Both the position numbers and the translations under genes were made by a program. The notes beneath the pieces were generated by a model that was given only the letters and a program-made list of their open reading frames with translations, was not told the DNA's origin and made no database searches. A stretch of 64,000 bases of DNA. Origin: Saccharothrix longispora. GTDB lineage: Bacteria; Actinomycetota; Actinomycetes; Mycobacteriales; Pseudonocardiaceae. The stretch spans positions 84,102-148,101 of the forward strand of contig NZ_NSDM01000017.1 in NCBI RefSeq assembly GCF_030852425.1. Reading direction: 5' to 3'. This document shows, in pieces, positions 55,262 to 63,540 of this stretch (position 1 is the first letter of the stretch; the number at the start of each line of letters is the position of its first letter).

Positions 55262-55531
55262 TCAGTGGAAGAGCACGAAGACGACGTGGGCGAACTTCTC
55301 CGGCATCACGACGGAAATCAGCCAGACGAGGGACGCCAGCGCACCGAGGACGACGGCTGCCACCGCCGGCCCTCGCCCACCGCCGTGTCGACGCGCCTCG
55401 CGGATCGCCAGCACCCCCAGCACGACCCCCAGCGGTGGCAGGAAGAACGCCGTGACCAGCGCGACCACCGGTAGCACATCGGTCTGCCCGATCGTCTCCC
55501 GGTCATGCCCGGGAGGCCGGTCCCAGCCCAT
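55262..55531 (-). CDS. DUF4190-like small membrane protein
   Basis: 89 residues. Two helices (VVALVTAFFLPPLGVVLGVL and VAAVVLGALASLVWLI) joined by AIREARRHGGGRGP, the standard DUF4190 hairpin. ATG 55531 follows GAGAGGAG. Longer upstream frames are not family-like. Confidence 0.75.
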   Translation of the reverse strand: MGWDRPPGHDRETIGQTDVLPVVALVTAFFLPPLGVVLGVLAIREARRHGGGRGPAVAAVVLGALASLVWLISVVMPEKFAHVVFVLFH

Positions 55532-55722
55532 CGGACTCCTCTCCGCGACGACGAGTGCCACGCGAGTATGGACCACCGCGGACCGCCTCGACGACAGTCG
55601 GCGCGCCGTGTCCGCGAATCGTCCACCGCAGGTGTGAAATCCGTGCGGGATGGGCAACCCGGTGCCGGTAACGATCACGCCGCGTCACAGGAGACGGCGT
55701 GACACGAGGACAAGGAAGCACC

Positions 55723-55995
55723 GTGGGCATCCTGGGTTGGATCGTTCTGGGTCTCATCGCCGGCGCCATCGCCAAGGCCGTCATGCCCGGCAAGGACCCC
55801 GGCGGCATCGTCATCACCATGCTGCTCGGCATCGTCGGCGCCATCCTCGGCGGGTTCATCGGCCGCGCGATCTTCGGCTCCGACATCGGCAGCTTCTTCG
55901 ACCTGAGCACCTGGCTGCTGGCCATCCTCGGCTCGCTGATCGTGCTCGGCGTCTACCACGTCGTCACCAAGCGGGGCCACCGCGCCCACCGCTGA
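55723..55995 (+). CDS. GlsB/YeaQ/YmgE family stress membrane protein
   Basis: 90 residues with three helices. The signature is ILGWIVLGLIAGAIAKAVMP, followed by GGIVITMLLGIVGAILGGFI. GTG 55723 follows AAGGAAG; eight extra codons upstream are not family-like. Homologues respond to envelope stress. The gene ends in a long palindromic terminator. Confidence 0.88.
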   Translation: MGILGWIVLGLIAGAIAKAVMPGKDPGGIVITMLLGIVGAILGGFIGRAIFGSDIGSFFDLSTWLLAILGSLIVLGVYHVVTKRGHRAHR

Positions 55996-56015
55996 CACCA
56001 CACCACCACACCACT

Positions 56016-56043
56016 CGGGCCCGCCGGTCGACCGGCGGGCCCG
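56016..56043. terminator. 28-bp perfect palindrome, bidirectional terminator
   Basis: Symmetric around TCGA at 56028-56031, extending to 56016 and 56043 with no mismatch. It separates the convergent GlsB and Eis-like genes. Confidence 0.75.
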
Positions 56044-56078
56044 ACGCTCGTCCGCGCCACGTCGCACCGGCGCGGGCG

Positions 56079-57296
56079 TCAGAACCAGTGCAGGCAGTGC
56101 GGTGAGCGTTCGGCGCGGAAGAGCGCGTCGGCGCGGGCGGCCGCTCCGGGGTGGTGGGCGCGGATGTGCCCGGCGCGCACGAGGGTGCTCGGCTTGGTGC
56201 CGCCCAGGTAGACCGAGCCGAGGTCGCTCACGTCCAGGGACAGGTCGGGCTCCCGGTCCGTCGGGACGCAGGTGGCCCCACCTGCCCGGACGGTGAGCAG
56301 GTGACGGCCGCGTTCCCCCCGGAACGGGTCGTCCACGTCGAGGACCAGCTCGCCGTCGGCGAACCACCCGCGGGTGGTCAGGGCGCGCGGGACGTCGAGC
56401 AGCCGGACCCAGAGCCAGTCCATGTCGTCGCCCGGCTGCCCGGCGCGGAGGTCCGCCAGCTGCCAGCGCAGCGGGTGGTCCGGCGGGCAGTGCTTGAACA
56501 CGACCCGGGTGACCAGGTCGTGCTCCAGCACGAACCGGGCCAGCGTCGCGGAGGCGACGTCGTCGGTGGTGATGGTCTCGTCGACGACCAGGGTGTCGGG
56601 CGGGTCGAGCGAGTAGCTCGCGTACCCGTCGGGGACGCCGCCGGCGTCGCGGTGGACGGCGACGTGGCGCGGCGTCCGGGCGGTCGGGGACTGCCCGGCG
56701 CCCAGCGCCCACCAGCGGTGCGGGCGGGACAGCGCGCCGGGCTGCGCGCGGCGGTACCGGTCGTAGACCTCTTCCATGACCGGGCCGCAGTCGGCACGCC
56801 GCAGCAGCTCGACCGAGCCGGGGTCCTGGACGGCGGCCGCCGCGCGCGGGAGCGCCGGGGCGGCCCGGTGACGCTGCACGGTCAGCCGCTGCGTGTGGGT
56901 CGCGGGCCCGTAGCCGAACCTGCGGTAGATCGTGGCCTCGCTGGCCAGCAGCACGGACAGGAACTCGCCGCGTGCCCTCAGCTCCGCGAGCTGGTGCCGC
57001 ATCATCGCGCTGAGCACGCCCCGGCGCCGGTGCGTGGGCAGGACGCCGACGGCGCTCACCCCCGAGGTCGGGACGACCACCTCGCCGGGCAGGGTGAGTT
57101 CGAAGGAGTACGCGGCGGCGGTGCCGACGGGCCGCCCGTCCGCCGTCACGGCGAGCAGGCCGCGGTCCATCTCCAGAGCCGACCACCAGGTCCCGCCACC
57201 GTCCTCGGCCGGGGGTTCGGGGAAGCGCGCGAACGCGGCGAGGAGCGTGTCGACGAAGACGTCGCGGTCCTGGTCGGTCGTGGAACGGATCTCCAT
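56079..57296 (-). CDS. Eis-like GNAT acetyltransferase
   Basis: 405 residues, three-part Eis layout: N-terminal GNAT (VSAVGVLPTHRRRGVLSAMM), a second GNAT-like domain, and a C-terminal SCP2-like domain ending in Phe (CLHWF). In characterised Eis proteins the terminal carboxylate is catalytic, and a Tyr in SEATIYRRFGYGP is the general acid. ATG 57296. Acetylation of amines, including aminoglycosides in some members, is a family property; the natural substrate is unknown. Confidence 0.87.
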   Translation of the reverse strand: MEIRSTTDQDRDVFVDTLLAAFARFPEPPAEDGGGTWWSALEMDRGLLAVTADGRPVGTAAAYSFELTLPGEVVVPTSGVSAVGVLPTHRRRGVLSAMMRHQLAELRARGEFLSVLLASEATIYRRFGYGPATHTQRLTVQRHRAAPALPRAAAAVQDPGSVELLRRADCGPVMEEVYDRYRRAQPGALSRPHRWWALGAGQSPTARTPRHVAVHRDAGGVPDGYASYSLDPPDTLVVDETITTDDVASATLARFVLEHDLVTRVVFKHCPPDHPLRWQLADLRAGQPGDDMDWLWVRLLDVPRALTTRGWFADGELVLDVDDPFRGERGRHLLTVRAGGATCVPTDREPDLSLDVSDLGSVYLGGTKPSTLVRAGHIRAHHPGAAARADALFRAERSPHCLHWF

Positions 57297-57527
57297 CGTC
57301 GGCACTGCCTCCGGGTGTGCGCGCACCACGACGCGTGGTGTCCGCCGCAGTGCAGTCGCGACCCGGGCCCGGGTCAAGCGAATTACCACCGGACGGGTGG
57401 TCGGAGCCGCCGGGGGCGCTCCCGGGTCCCGCACGACCACCGGCGGTGCGGTGGAGGCCGCGTCCGGAGTGGACGCCCGGGGCGGCCGATCGGGTCGTGC
57501 CGGGGTGCCCGGTCGTCGCCGGCCTGG

Positions 57528-58481
57528 TCAGGCGTCGGAGCCGACCGGGGCGGTCGCCGCGCGCCGGAACTCGCTCGGACTGGCGCCCCGGACCCGCTTG
57601 AACGCCGCGCTGAACCCGAACGGGTTGGCGTACCCCACGGTGCGGGCGATGTCGGCGATCGTCGCCGCCTCGCGCTCGACCAGCAGGTCCGCCGCGAGCG
57701 TCATGCGCCAGCGGGTCAGGTAGGTCAGCGGCGGTTCGCCGACCAGGTCGGTGAACCGCTTGGCCAGCGTCGCGCGCGACACCCCGGTGCGGCCGGCCAG
57801 CGCGGCGACCGTCCACGCCGCCGCCGGTTCGGCGTGCAGCAGGCGCAGCGCGTCACCGACCACCGGGTCCCGCTGGGCCGCCCACCAGGCGGGCGGGCGG
57901 CCGTCCGGCCGGTCGAACCACTCGCGCAGCGTGCAGACCAGCATCCAGTCCAGCAGCCGGTCCAGCACCACCTGCTGGCCCGGGGCGTCGACGGCGACCT
58001 CGGCGGCGAGGTGGTCCAGCACGGGGTCGCCCGTGCCGCCGGCGTCCACGCGGAGCACCACGGGCAGCGCGTCGAGCAGGCGGCGGCTGATCTCGCCGCG
58101 CACCGGGTAGGCGCCGACGATCAGGGTCGTCCCGTCTCCGCCGGCGGCGCACCCGGTGTCGTTCCAGCCCAGCCGGTAGCGGGTGCCGCCCTGGTCGGGC
58201 GTCGCGCAGTGCTCGCCGCAGGAGACCGGTTCGGCGCGGGTGCCGACCTCGTCGACGAAGGCGAACGTCGCGGGGCCGCGCACGACGATCGTCTCGCGGG
58301 CGCGGAGCGGTTCGGGTGGGCGACCCTCGGGCACGATCCAGCCCTTCCCGGTGAGGACGGTGCACAGGGTCAGCGGCGCGCCGTCCACGAAGTGCAGGTT
58401 CCAGGGCGGGGCCAGGGTCGAACTGCCGAACAGCGAGCCGTGGGCCCGCACCCCGCGGATCAGGTCACTGAACGCGTCCAC
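57528..58481 (-). CDS. AraC family transcriptional regulator
   Basis: 317 residues. N-terminal cupin-like AraC-binding domain (FVDGAPLTLCTVLTGKGWIV) with a Cys cluster (SCGEHCATPD), then two helix-turn-helix motifs (VAALAGRTGVSRATLAKRF and IADIARTVGYANPFGFSAAF). GTG 58481. Divergent from an NmrA-like gene across 81 bases, the classic regulator and target arrangement. Confidence 0.9.
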   Translation of the reverse strand: MDAFSDLIRGVRAHGSLFGSSTLAPPWNLHFVDGAPLTLCTVLTGKGWIVPEGRPPEPLRARETIVVRGPATFAFVDEVGTRAEPVSCGEHCATPDQGGTRYRLGWNDTGCAAGGDGTTLIVGAYPVRGEISRRLLDALPVVLRVDAGGTGDPVLDHLAAEVAVDAPGQQVVLDRLLDWMLVCTLREWFDRPDGRPPAWWAAQRDPVVGDALRLLHAEPAAAWTVAALAGRTGVSRATLAKRFTDLVGEPPLTYLTRWRMTLAADLLVEREAATIADIARTVGYANPFGFSAAFKRVRGASPSEFRRAATAPVGSDA

Positions 58482-58562
58482 CCCACGAGGTTAGACGATC
58501 ACGTAGTTGGTTCGGCTTCTCACCTATGGGCAAGTCCGAGCAGGCCGTGTTCACTCGGTGGC

Positions 58563-59396
58563 ATGAACAACGGCACCACTCTCGTCCTCGGCGCGACCGG
58601 CAAGACCGGCCGGCGGGTCGCCGCCCGGTTGCGGCTGCGCGGCACGCCGGTGCGCACCGCCTCCCGGTCGAGCCCGACCCGGTTCGACTGGTCCGACCCC
58701 GACGGCTGGGACGAGGTCCTGCGGGATGTCGCCGCCGTCTACGTGGTGGCCCCGCCCGTGCCGGGCCCGGTGCACGGGTTCGTGGCCCGCGCCGAGGCCG
58801 CCGGGGTGCGGCGGCTGGTCCTGCTCTCCGGGCGTGGCGCCGACACCTGGGGTGACTCGGAGTTCGGGCTGGACATGCGCTCGGCGGAGGACGCCGTGCG
58901 CGGCTCGGCGCTGGAGTGGACCGTCCTGCGCGCGTCGAACTTCGACCAGAACTTCGACGAGGACCTCTTCCACGCCCCGCTGGTCGCCGGGGAGCTGGCG
59001 CTCCCGGCCGACTCGGTGCCCGAGCCGTTCGTCGACGTGGAGGACGTCGCCGACGTCGCGGCCACCGTGCTGGGCGAGGGCGGACGGCACGCCGGACGGG
59101 TCTACGAGCTGACCGGGCCGCGTGCCGTCACCTTCGGCGAGGCCGTCGAGCTGATCTCGCGGGCGTCCGGGCGACCCGTCACCTACCGGCGGACCTCCCC
59201 CGCCGAGTACGCCGCGTCGCTGGTCGGGGCGGGCTGGGACGAGGACGACGCGCACCACGTCGCCGAGATGTTCGTGCTGATGGAACGCGGGTTGCTCGCC
59301 GCGACGACGGACGACGTCGCCACCGTGCTGGGACGGGCGCCCCGCTCCTTCGAGGACTACGTCCTGCGGGCCGCGGCGGCGGGGGCCTGGGGATGA
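58563..59396 (+). CDS. NmrA-like NAD(P)-binding protein
   Basis: 277 residues, extended SDR fold: LVLGATGKTGRRVAARL at the N-terminus, VRRLVLLSGRGAD, and WTVLRASNFDQNFDED. The YxxxK catalytic pair is absent, as in other NmrA/azoreductase-like proteins. ATG 58563. Probably under the divergent AraC gene. Confidence 0.87.
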   Translation: MNNGTTLVLGATGKTGRRVAARLRLRGTPVRTASRSSPTRFDWSDPDGWDEVLRDVAAVYVVAPPVPGPVHGFVARAEAAGVRRLVLLSGRGADTWGDSEFGLDMRSAEDAVRGSALEWTVLRASNFDQNFDEDLFHAPLVAGELALPADSVPEPFVDVEDVADVAATVLGEGGRHAGRVYELTGPRAVTFGEAVELISRASGRPVTYRRTSPAEYAASLVGAGWDEDDAHHVAEMFVLMERGLLAATTDDVATVLGRAPRSFEDYVLRAAAAGAWG

Positions 59397-59442
59397 CCGA
59401 CCGACCGGGGACCGCTCCCCCGCGACCACGGGAAGGACGTCG

Positions 59443-59871
59443 ATGAGCACCGTCACCAGTGCGCTGACCGCGGAGGACCTGGAGTTCCTCCGACGCCCCC
59501 TGCACGGCTTCCTGTCCGTGGCCGGGGGACCCACCCCGCCCCAACCCCGGCCGGTGTGGTTCGAGGTCACCGCCGAGGGCGCGGTCCAGCTCTTCACGAG
59601 CCCGAACGCGGTCAAGGTGCGCCGCCTGCGCCGCGACCCGCGCGCCTCCATCGTCGTCGCCGCTCCGGTGGGTGAGCGCGAGCGCTGGTTGTCGGTCGCG
59701 GGCCGCGTCACCGTGGAGCCCGACGGGGCGCACGACCTGTGCGCCCGCCTGGCCGCCCGCTACTGGGACCTCGACGACCCTGCCCGCGCCGACGACCTCG
59801 CCGGGCTGTCGGCCGAGGACTGGGTCCGCCTCGTCCTCCACCCGGAGACCGTGCGCCGCTACGCGAGCTGA
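59443..59871 (+). CDS. Pyridoxamine 5'-phosphate oxidase-like (split-barrel flavin) protein
   Basis: 142 residues, split-barrel fold: FLRRPLHGFLSVAGG, FTSPNAVKVRRLRRDPRAS and WLSVAGRVTVEPD. Members bind FMN or F420. ATG 59443 has GGAAGGACG upstream, 46 bases after the NmrA-like stop, so probably cotranscribed. The last 164 bases are also read antisense by the truncated esterase gene. Confidence 0.82.
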   Translation: MSTVTSALTAEDLEFLRRPLHGFLSVAGGPTPPQPRPVWFEVTAEGAVQLFTSPNAVKVRRLRRDPRASIVVAAPVGERERWLSVAGRVTVEPDGAHDLCARLAARYWDLDDPARADDLAGLSAEDWVRLVLHPETVRRYAS

Positions 59872-61141
59872 CCTCGACGGGTCCCTGGAAGCCGAACTCC
59901 ACCGAACGACCGGCGGGGACGGAGCCGTTGTAGTCGACGTTGGTCCAGTCGACCGTTCCGCTGCTGCCGCTGCGCCCGGCGCCCCAGGCGTTGGTCACCG
60001 TCGTGCCGGCGGGCAGGGGCGTGGTGACCGTCCAGCCGCGCAGCGCCGAGGCCCCGGCGACCACCTTCACCGTCGCCACGAACCCACCGGTCCACGAGTT
60101 CAGCGACACCGAGGCGGTGCAACCCCCCGGGGCGGGCGTGGTGGTGGTGGTCGTGGTGGTGCTGGTGGTGGTCGTCGTCGAGGTGGTCGTCGTGGGGTCG
60201 CCGGTCCCGTCCAGGCCGAAGAACGCGATGGCGCGCGCGGCCATCCCCGCGGACGGCAGGTTGTGCCCGGCGCCCTGGACGCTGTACGCCTCGACCCGGG
60301 TGGTGCCGGAGGCGTCGTTGTAGCGGCGGCGGTTCCAGTTGGTCTGCGGGGTGTCGGTGGACGTCGGCGTCTGGCTCAGGCCGAACACGTCGGTCCACTG
60401 CTCGATCGCTTCCTGGAGCAGCGAGTACGGCACGAGGGTGTCGTTCGTGCCGTGCCAGAGCTGGACGCGAGGGCGCGTGCCGGTGTAGCCGGGGTACGCC
60501 TGCCGCACCGCGTCGCCCCACTGCTGCGGGGTGCGGTTCGCGCCCCCGCCGCCCGTGCACCTGCTGCTGCCGGGCGGGTAGTCGGCGGCGTTCGCGAAGC
60601 AGTTGAAGGGCACGCCCATGAAGGCCGCGCCGGCCTTGAACACGTCCGGGTACAGGGCGAGCATGTGGTTGGTCATCATGCCGCCGGAGGACGAGCCGGT
60701 GGCGTAGACGCGGTTCGGGTCGCCGCCGTAGCGCTGCTGGACGTAGTTCACCATCGACACGATGGAAACCGGGTCGCTGCCGCCGCCGCGGCGCTTGGCC
60801 GCGTCGGACCAGGTGTCGAAGCACTTGCCGAACCCGGCCTGCTGCTCGGCGCTGGGGTAGACGACGACGAACCCGTGCCGGTCGGCCAGCGAGGCGAACT
60901 CGCTGCCCGAGTGGAAGCCCGGGCCCGAACCGCCGCAGCCGTGCATGGCGACCACGATCCCGGGGTTGGCCGGGCGGGAGTCCGGCACGTAGACGTGCAT
61001 GCGCATCCCGCCGGGGTTGTCGCCGAAGCCCGTGACCTCGGTCAACGTCGCCGCGGAGGCGGGTGAGGGCGCCGTGGTCGCGAGGCCGGCCACGGCCAGT
61101 GACGCGGCTGCGGCGAGCACGAGACTACGGGTGATCTTCAT
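59708..61141 (-). CDS. Secreted CE1 acetylxylan/feruloyl esterase, truncated CBM2
   Basis: 477 residues. Signal peptide (SLVLAAAASLAVAGLA, cleavage near ASA). CE1/PHB-depolymerase-like domain with VVAMHGCGGS, nucleophile TGSSSGGMMTN, Asp in LWHGTNDTLVPY and His in QGAGHNLPS. A Thr-rich linker leads to a CBM2 (CTASVSLNSWTGGFVATV). The CBM2 stops at VEFGFQG near 59885, about 20 residues short, and the frame then continues as Arg/Gly-rich antisense of the PPOX gene to 59708. The native 3' end was probably lost by deletion. ATG 61141. Confidence 0.83.
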   Translation of the reverse strand: MKITRSLVLAAAASLAVAGLATTAPSPASAATLTEVTGFGDNPGGMRMHVYVPDSRPANPGIVVAMHGCGGSGPGFHSGSEFASLADRHGFVVVYPSAEQQAGFGKCFDTWSDAAKRRGGGSDPVSIVSMVNYVQQRYGGDPNRVYATGSSSGGMMTNHMLALYPDVFKAGAAFMGVPFNCFANAADYPPGSSRCTGGGGANRTPQQWGDAVRQAYPGYTGTRPRVQLWHGTNDTLVPYSLLQEAIEQWTDVFGLSQTPTSTDTPQTNWNRRRYNDASGTTRVEAYSVQGAGHNLPSAGMAARAIAFFGLDGTGDPTTTTSTTTTTSTTTTTTTTPAPGGCTASVSLNSWTGGFVATVKVVAGASALRGWTVTTPLPAGTTVTNAWGAGRSGSSGTVDWTNVDYNGSVPAGRSVEFGFQGPVEVSSRSGARSPGGGRGGPSPRPTARRGRRRGQGRRGPSSGRPGGRTGRAPRRAPR

Positions 61142-61428
61142 GCGGTTGACTCCTTTGTCGCGCGCGGTCGGACGACCGGCGGGGAGGGGTGTGCGCGTGC
61201 CTGCGGTGCGACGGGTGGGAATCCGCTCGCGATCCCGACGGGGACCGGCGTCGACAGCAGTGCTCGATCTCGTCCTGCCTGGTCAGGCCCACACCCATCG
61301 TATGACACTTAGCTTGCTCGCCGGCCACAAAACTGTCAATCGACTGTCTCGGTTGACCGCGCCGGTCGCCGCGCGCAGGGCCGAATACAGTCGGTGGCGA
61401 CCGCCCGCCCGAGCCCGCCGGAGCCGCC

Positions 61429-62418
61429 GTGACGAGCCCTTACGACATCGAGGAGATCTTCCCGGACGACGCCGCGGGGCCGGTCCGGCTCCCCCGGCGG
61501 CAGTCCGGCAACTCCCCGCAGGGCCTGGCCGTGACGCTGCTGGCGGACTACACGCTGCGCACCCGGGCCTGGCTGCCGTCGGCGGCCATCGTGGCGCTGC
61601 TCGCCGAGGCCGGGGTGACCAGCGCCGGCGCCCGGACGGCCATCAGCCGGCTCGCCCGCCGCGGCGTGCTGGAGGGCAGCAAGCGTGGCCGCAACAGCTC
61701 CTACCGGCTCACCCGGTCCGCCGCCGCCGTCCTGTCCGCGGGCGGGCGGGCGATCGCCTCCTCCGACGCCGGGGCGGGGACGTGGGACGAGCACTGGACG
61801 CTGATCGCGTTCTCCCTCCCCCAGGACGAGGTCGCCCGGCGTCGGGAACTCCGCAGCCGCCTGCGCTGGCTCGGGTACGCCCCGCTGTACGACGGCCTCT
61901 GGATCTCGCCGCACGACCTCACCGAGCAGGCGAAGAAGCACCTCGTCGAACTCACCTTCGGCGCGGTCACGGTCTTCCGCGCCAGGCACGTCGACCTCGA
62001 CGCGGTGATCCACCGCAACCCGCTCGACGCCTGGGACACGGCGGCCGTCGCCGAGCGGTACGAAGTGTTCATCGGGCGCTGGAGCCCGCTGCTCGACCGC
62101 GTGCGCGGCACCGGGGTCACCGGCGCCGACGCGGTCCGCGCCCGCACCGAGGTCATGGACACCTACCGCCGCCTGCCCTACCTCGACCCCCGGCTGCCCG
62201 CGAGGCTCCTCCCTGCCGACTGGCTCCGCGAACCCGCCCGCGACCTGTTCGCCGCCGTCTACGACGGTCTCGCCGCCCCGGCCGAGGACTACGTGCGCGC
62301 CGTCGCGGGCCGCTTCACCACCGAGCCGCTCGACGACATCCGGGCGCACACCATCGCCGACCTCGTCGCCGGCCTCCAGGACAGCCACTCGCCGAGCAGG
62401 ACCGGCGGTGCGCCCTAG
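61429..62418 (+). CDS. PaaX family transcriptional regulator
   Basis: 329 residues: N-terminal winged helix (SAAIVALLAEAGVTSAGART and AISRLARRGVLEGSKRGRNS) and PaaX core (WTLIAFSLPQDEVARRRELR, LRWLGYAPLYDGLWISPHD). PaaX proteins sense phenylacetyl-CoA, but this is a divergent member and no paa genes are here. GTG 61429. Divergent from the esterase, whose promoter region (287 bases) they share. Confidence 0.85.
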   Translation: MTSPYDIEEIFPDDAAGPVRLPRRQSGNSPQGLAVTLLADYTLRTRAWLPSAAIVALLAEAGVTSAGARTAISRLARRGVLEGSKRGRNSSYRLTRSAAAVLSAGGRAIASSDAGAGTWDEHWTLIAFSLPQDEVARRRELRSRLRWLGYAPLYDGLWISPHDLTEQAKKHLVELTFGAVTVFRARHVDLDAVIHRNPLDAWDTAAVAERYEVFIGRWSPLLDRVRGTGVTGADAVRARTEVMDTYRRLPYLDPRLPARLLPADWLREPARDLFAAVYDGLAAPAEDYVRAVAGRFTTEPLDDIRAHTIADLVAGLQDSHSPSRTGGAP

Positions 62419-63431
62419 GTCGCCGGCGGTCGCACGCTGTCGCGCGGCACCAGGACCGGCTCGCGGCTGCGCGGGACGTCCCCCGCCGCACCTCCGCCGG
62501 CCTGGGCCAGCAGCAGGGCCAGGGCATCGCGGGCCACGGCGTCGAAGTCGGGTCGGACGGTGGTCAGCGGCGGGATGAAGTGGGCGGCCTCGGGCACGTC
62601 GTCGAAGCCCACCACGCTCACGTCGCGCGGCACCCGCCTGCCCCGCTCGTGCATCGCGCGGAGGATGCCCAGCGCCAGGTGGTCGTTCGCCGCGAACACG
62701 GCCGTCACGTCGGGCATCAGCGCCAACTCCCGGCCCACCCGGTACCCGGACGCGGCGCTCCACCCCGCGGGCGCGACCGGCGGCACCTCGCGCCCCGCGC
62801 CCTCCAGGGCCGACCGCCAGCCGACGACGCGGCCCGCGCTGTCGAACCAGTCCGGCGGGCCGGAGACGTGCCACACGGTCCGGTGCCCGGCGTCGAGCAG
62901 GTGGCGGGTCGCCGCGGCGGCCCCGGCCACCTGGTCGACGGTGACCGTCGGCGTCGAACGCCCCGGGTCGCCGTCCACCATCACCAGCGGCGTCCCGGAC
63001 CGGACGGTGTCGACCGCGTCGTGCACCGGCGCCGTGGGCGCGATGACGACGATGCCCGCCACCTGCCGGCCGCGGTGCCACTCCAGCGCCCTGGAGACGG
63101 ACGCCCGGTCCCGGACGTCGGCCCGGAGGGCGGTGACCACGAACCCGGCCTCGGTCGCCGCCTGCTCGAAGGCCGCGAGCAGCGAGGCCGGCCCGTACAG
63201 GGTGGAGTCGTGCGCCACCACCCCGATGAACCGCGACCGGCCCGTCACCAGGGCGCGTGCCACCTCGCTGGGCCGGTAACCCAGTTCCTCGATCGCCGCC
63301 CGGACCCGCAACCGCGTCTGCTGCCGGACGTGCGGGTGCCCGTTGAGCACCCGTGACACCGTCTGGTGCGACACCCGGGCCAGCCGGGCGACGTCACCCA
63401 TCGCGGGCACGCCGCTGATCCTGTTCCCCAC
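62415..63431 (-). CDS. LacI family transcriptional regulator
   Basis: 338 residues. N-terminal helix-turn-helix (MGDVARLARVSHQTVSRVLN with HPHVRQQTRLRV) and the sugar-binding core (FIGVVAHDSTLYGPAS, VVGFDDVPEAAHFIPPLTTV). GTG 63431 after AGAGGGGACG. It lies between a PaaX gene and a GH10 xylanase and is a plausible regulator of xylan and arabinan genes, including the operator at 15910. The stop shares CTAG with the convergent PaaX stop. Confidence 0.9.
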   Translation of the reverse strand: MGNRISGVPAMGDVARLARVSHQTVSRVLNGHPHVRQQTRLRVRAAIEELGYRPSEVARALVTGRSRFIGVVAHDSTLYGPASLLAAFEQAATEAGFVVTALRADVRDRASVSRALEWHRGRQVAGIVVIAPTAPVHDAVDTVRSGTPLVMVDGDPGRSTPTVTVDQVAGAAAATRHLLDAGHRTVWHVSGPPDWFDSAGRVVGWRSALEGAGREVPPVAPAGWSAASGYRVGRELALMPDVTAVFAANDHLALGILRAMHERGRRVPRDVSVVGFDDVPEAAHFIPPLTTVRPDFDAVARDALALLLAQAGGGAAGDVPRSREPVLVPRDSVRPPAT

Positions 63432-63501
63432 TGCCGTCCCCTCTGCTCGAACGCGCGGTCGCCCCGGTCGGAGGACGGGCGGTGGACGGACCCGGGGTGG
63501 T

Positions 63502-63533
63502 GCGGGAGGGCCCGTGGCACCGGGCCCTCCCGC
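63502..63533 (-). terminator. Hairpin terminator after the GH10 gene
   Basis: GCGGGAGGGCCCG and CGGGCCCTCCCGC form a perfect 13-bp stem with a 6-base loop, 7 bases past the xylanase stop. Confidence 0.8.
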
Positions 63534-63540
63534 AGCCGGT

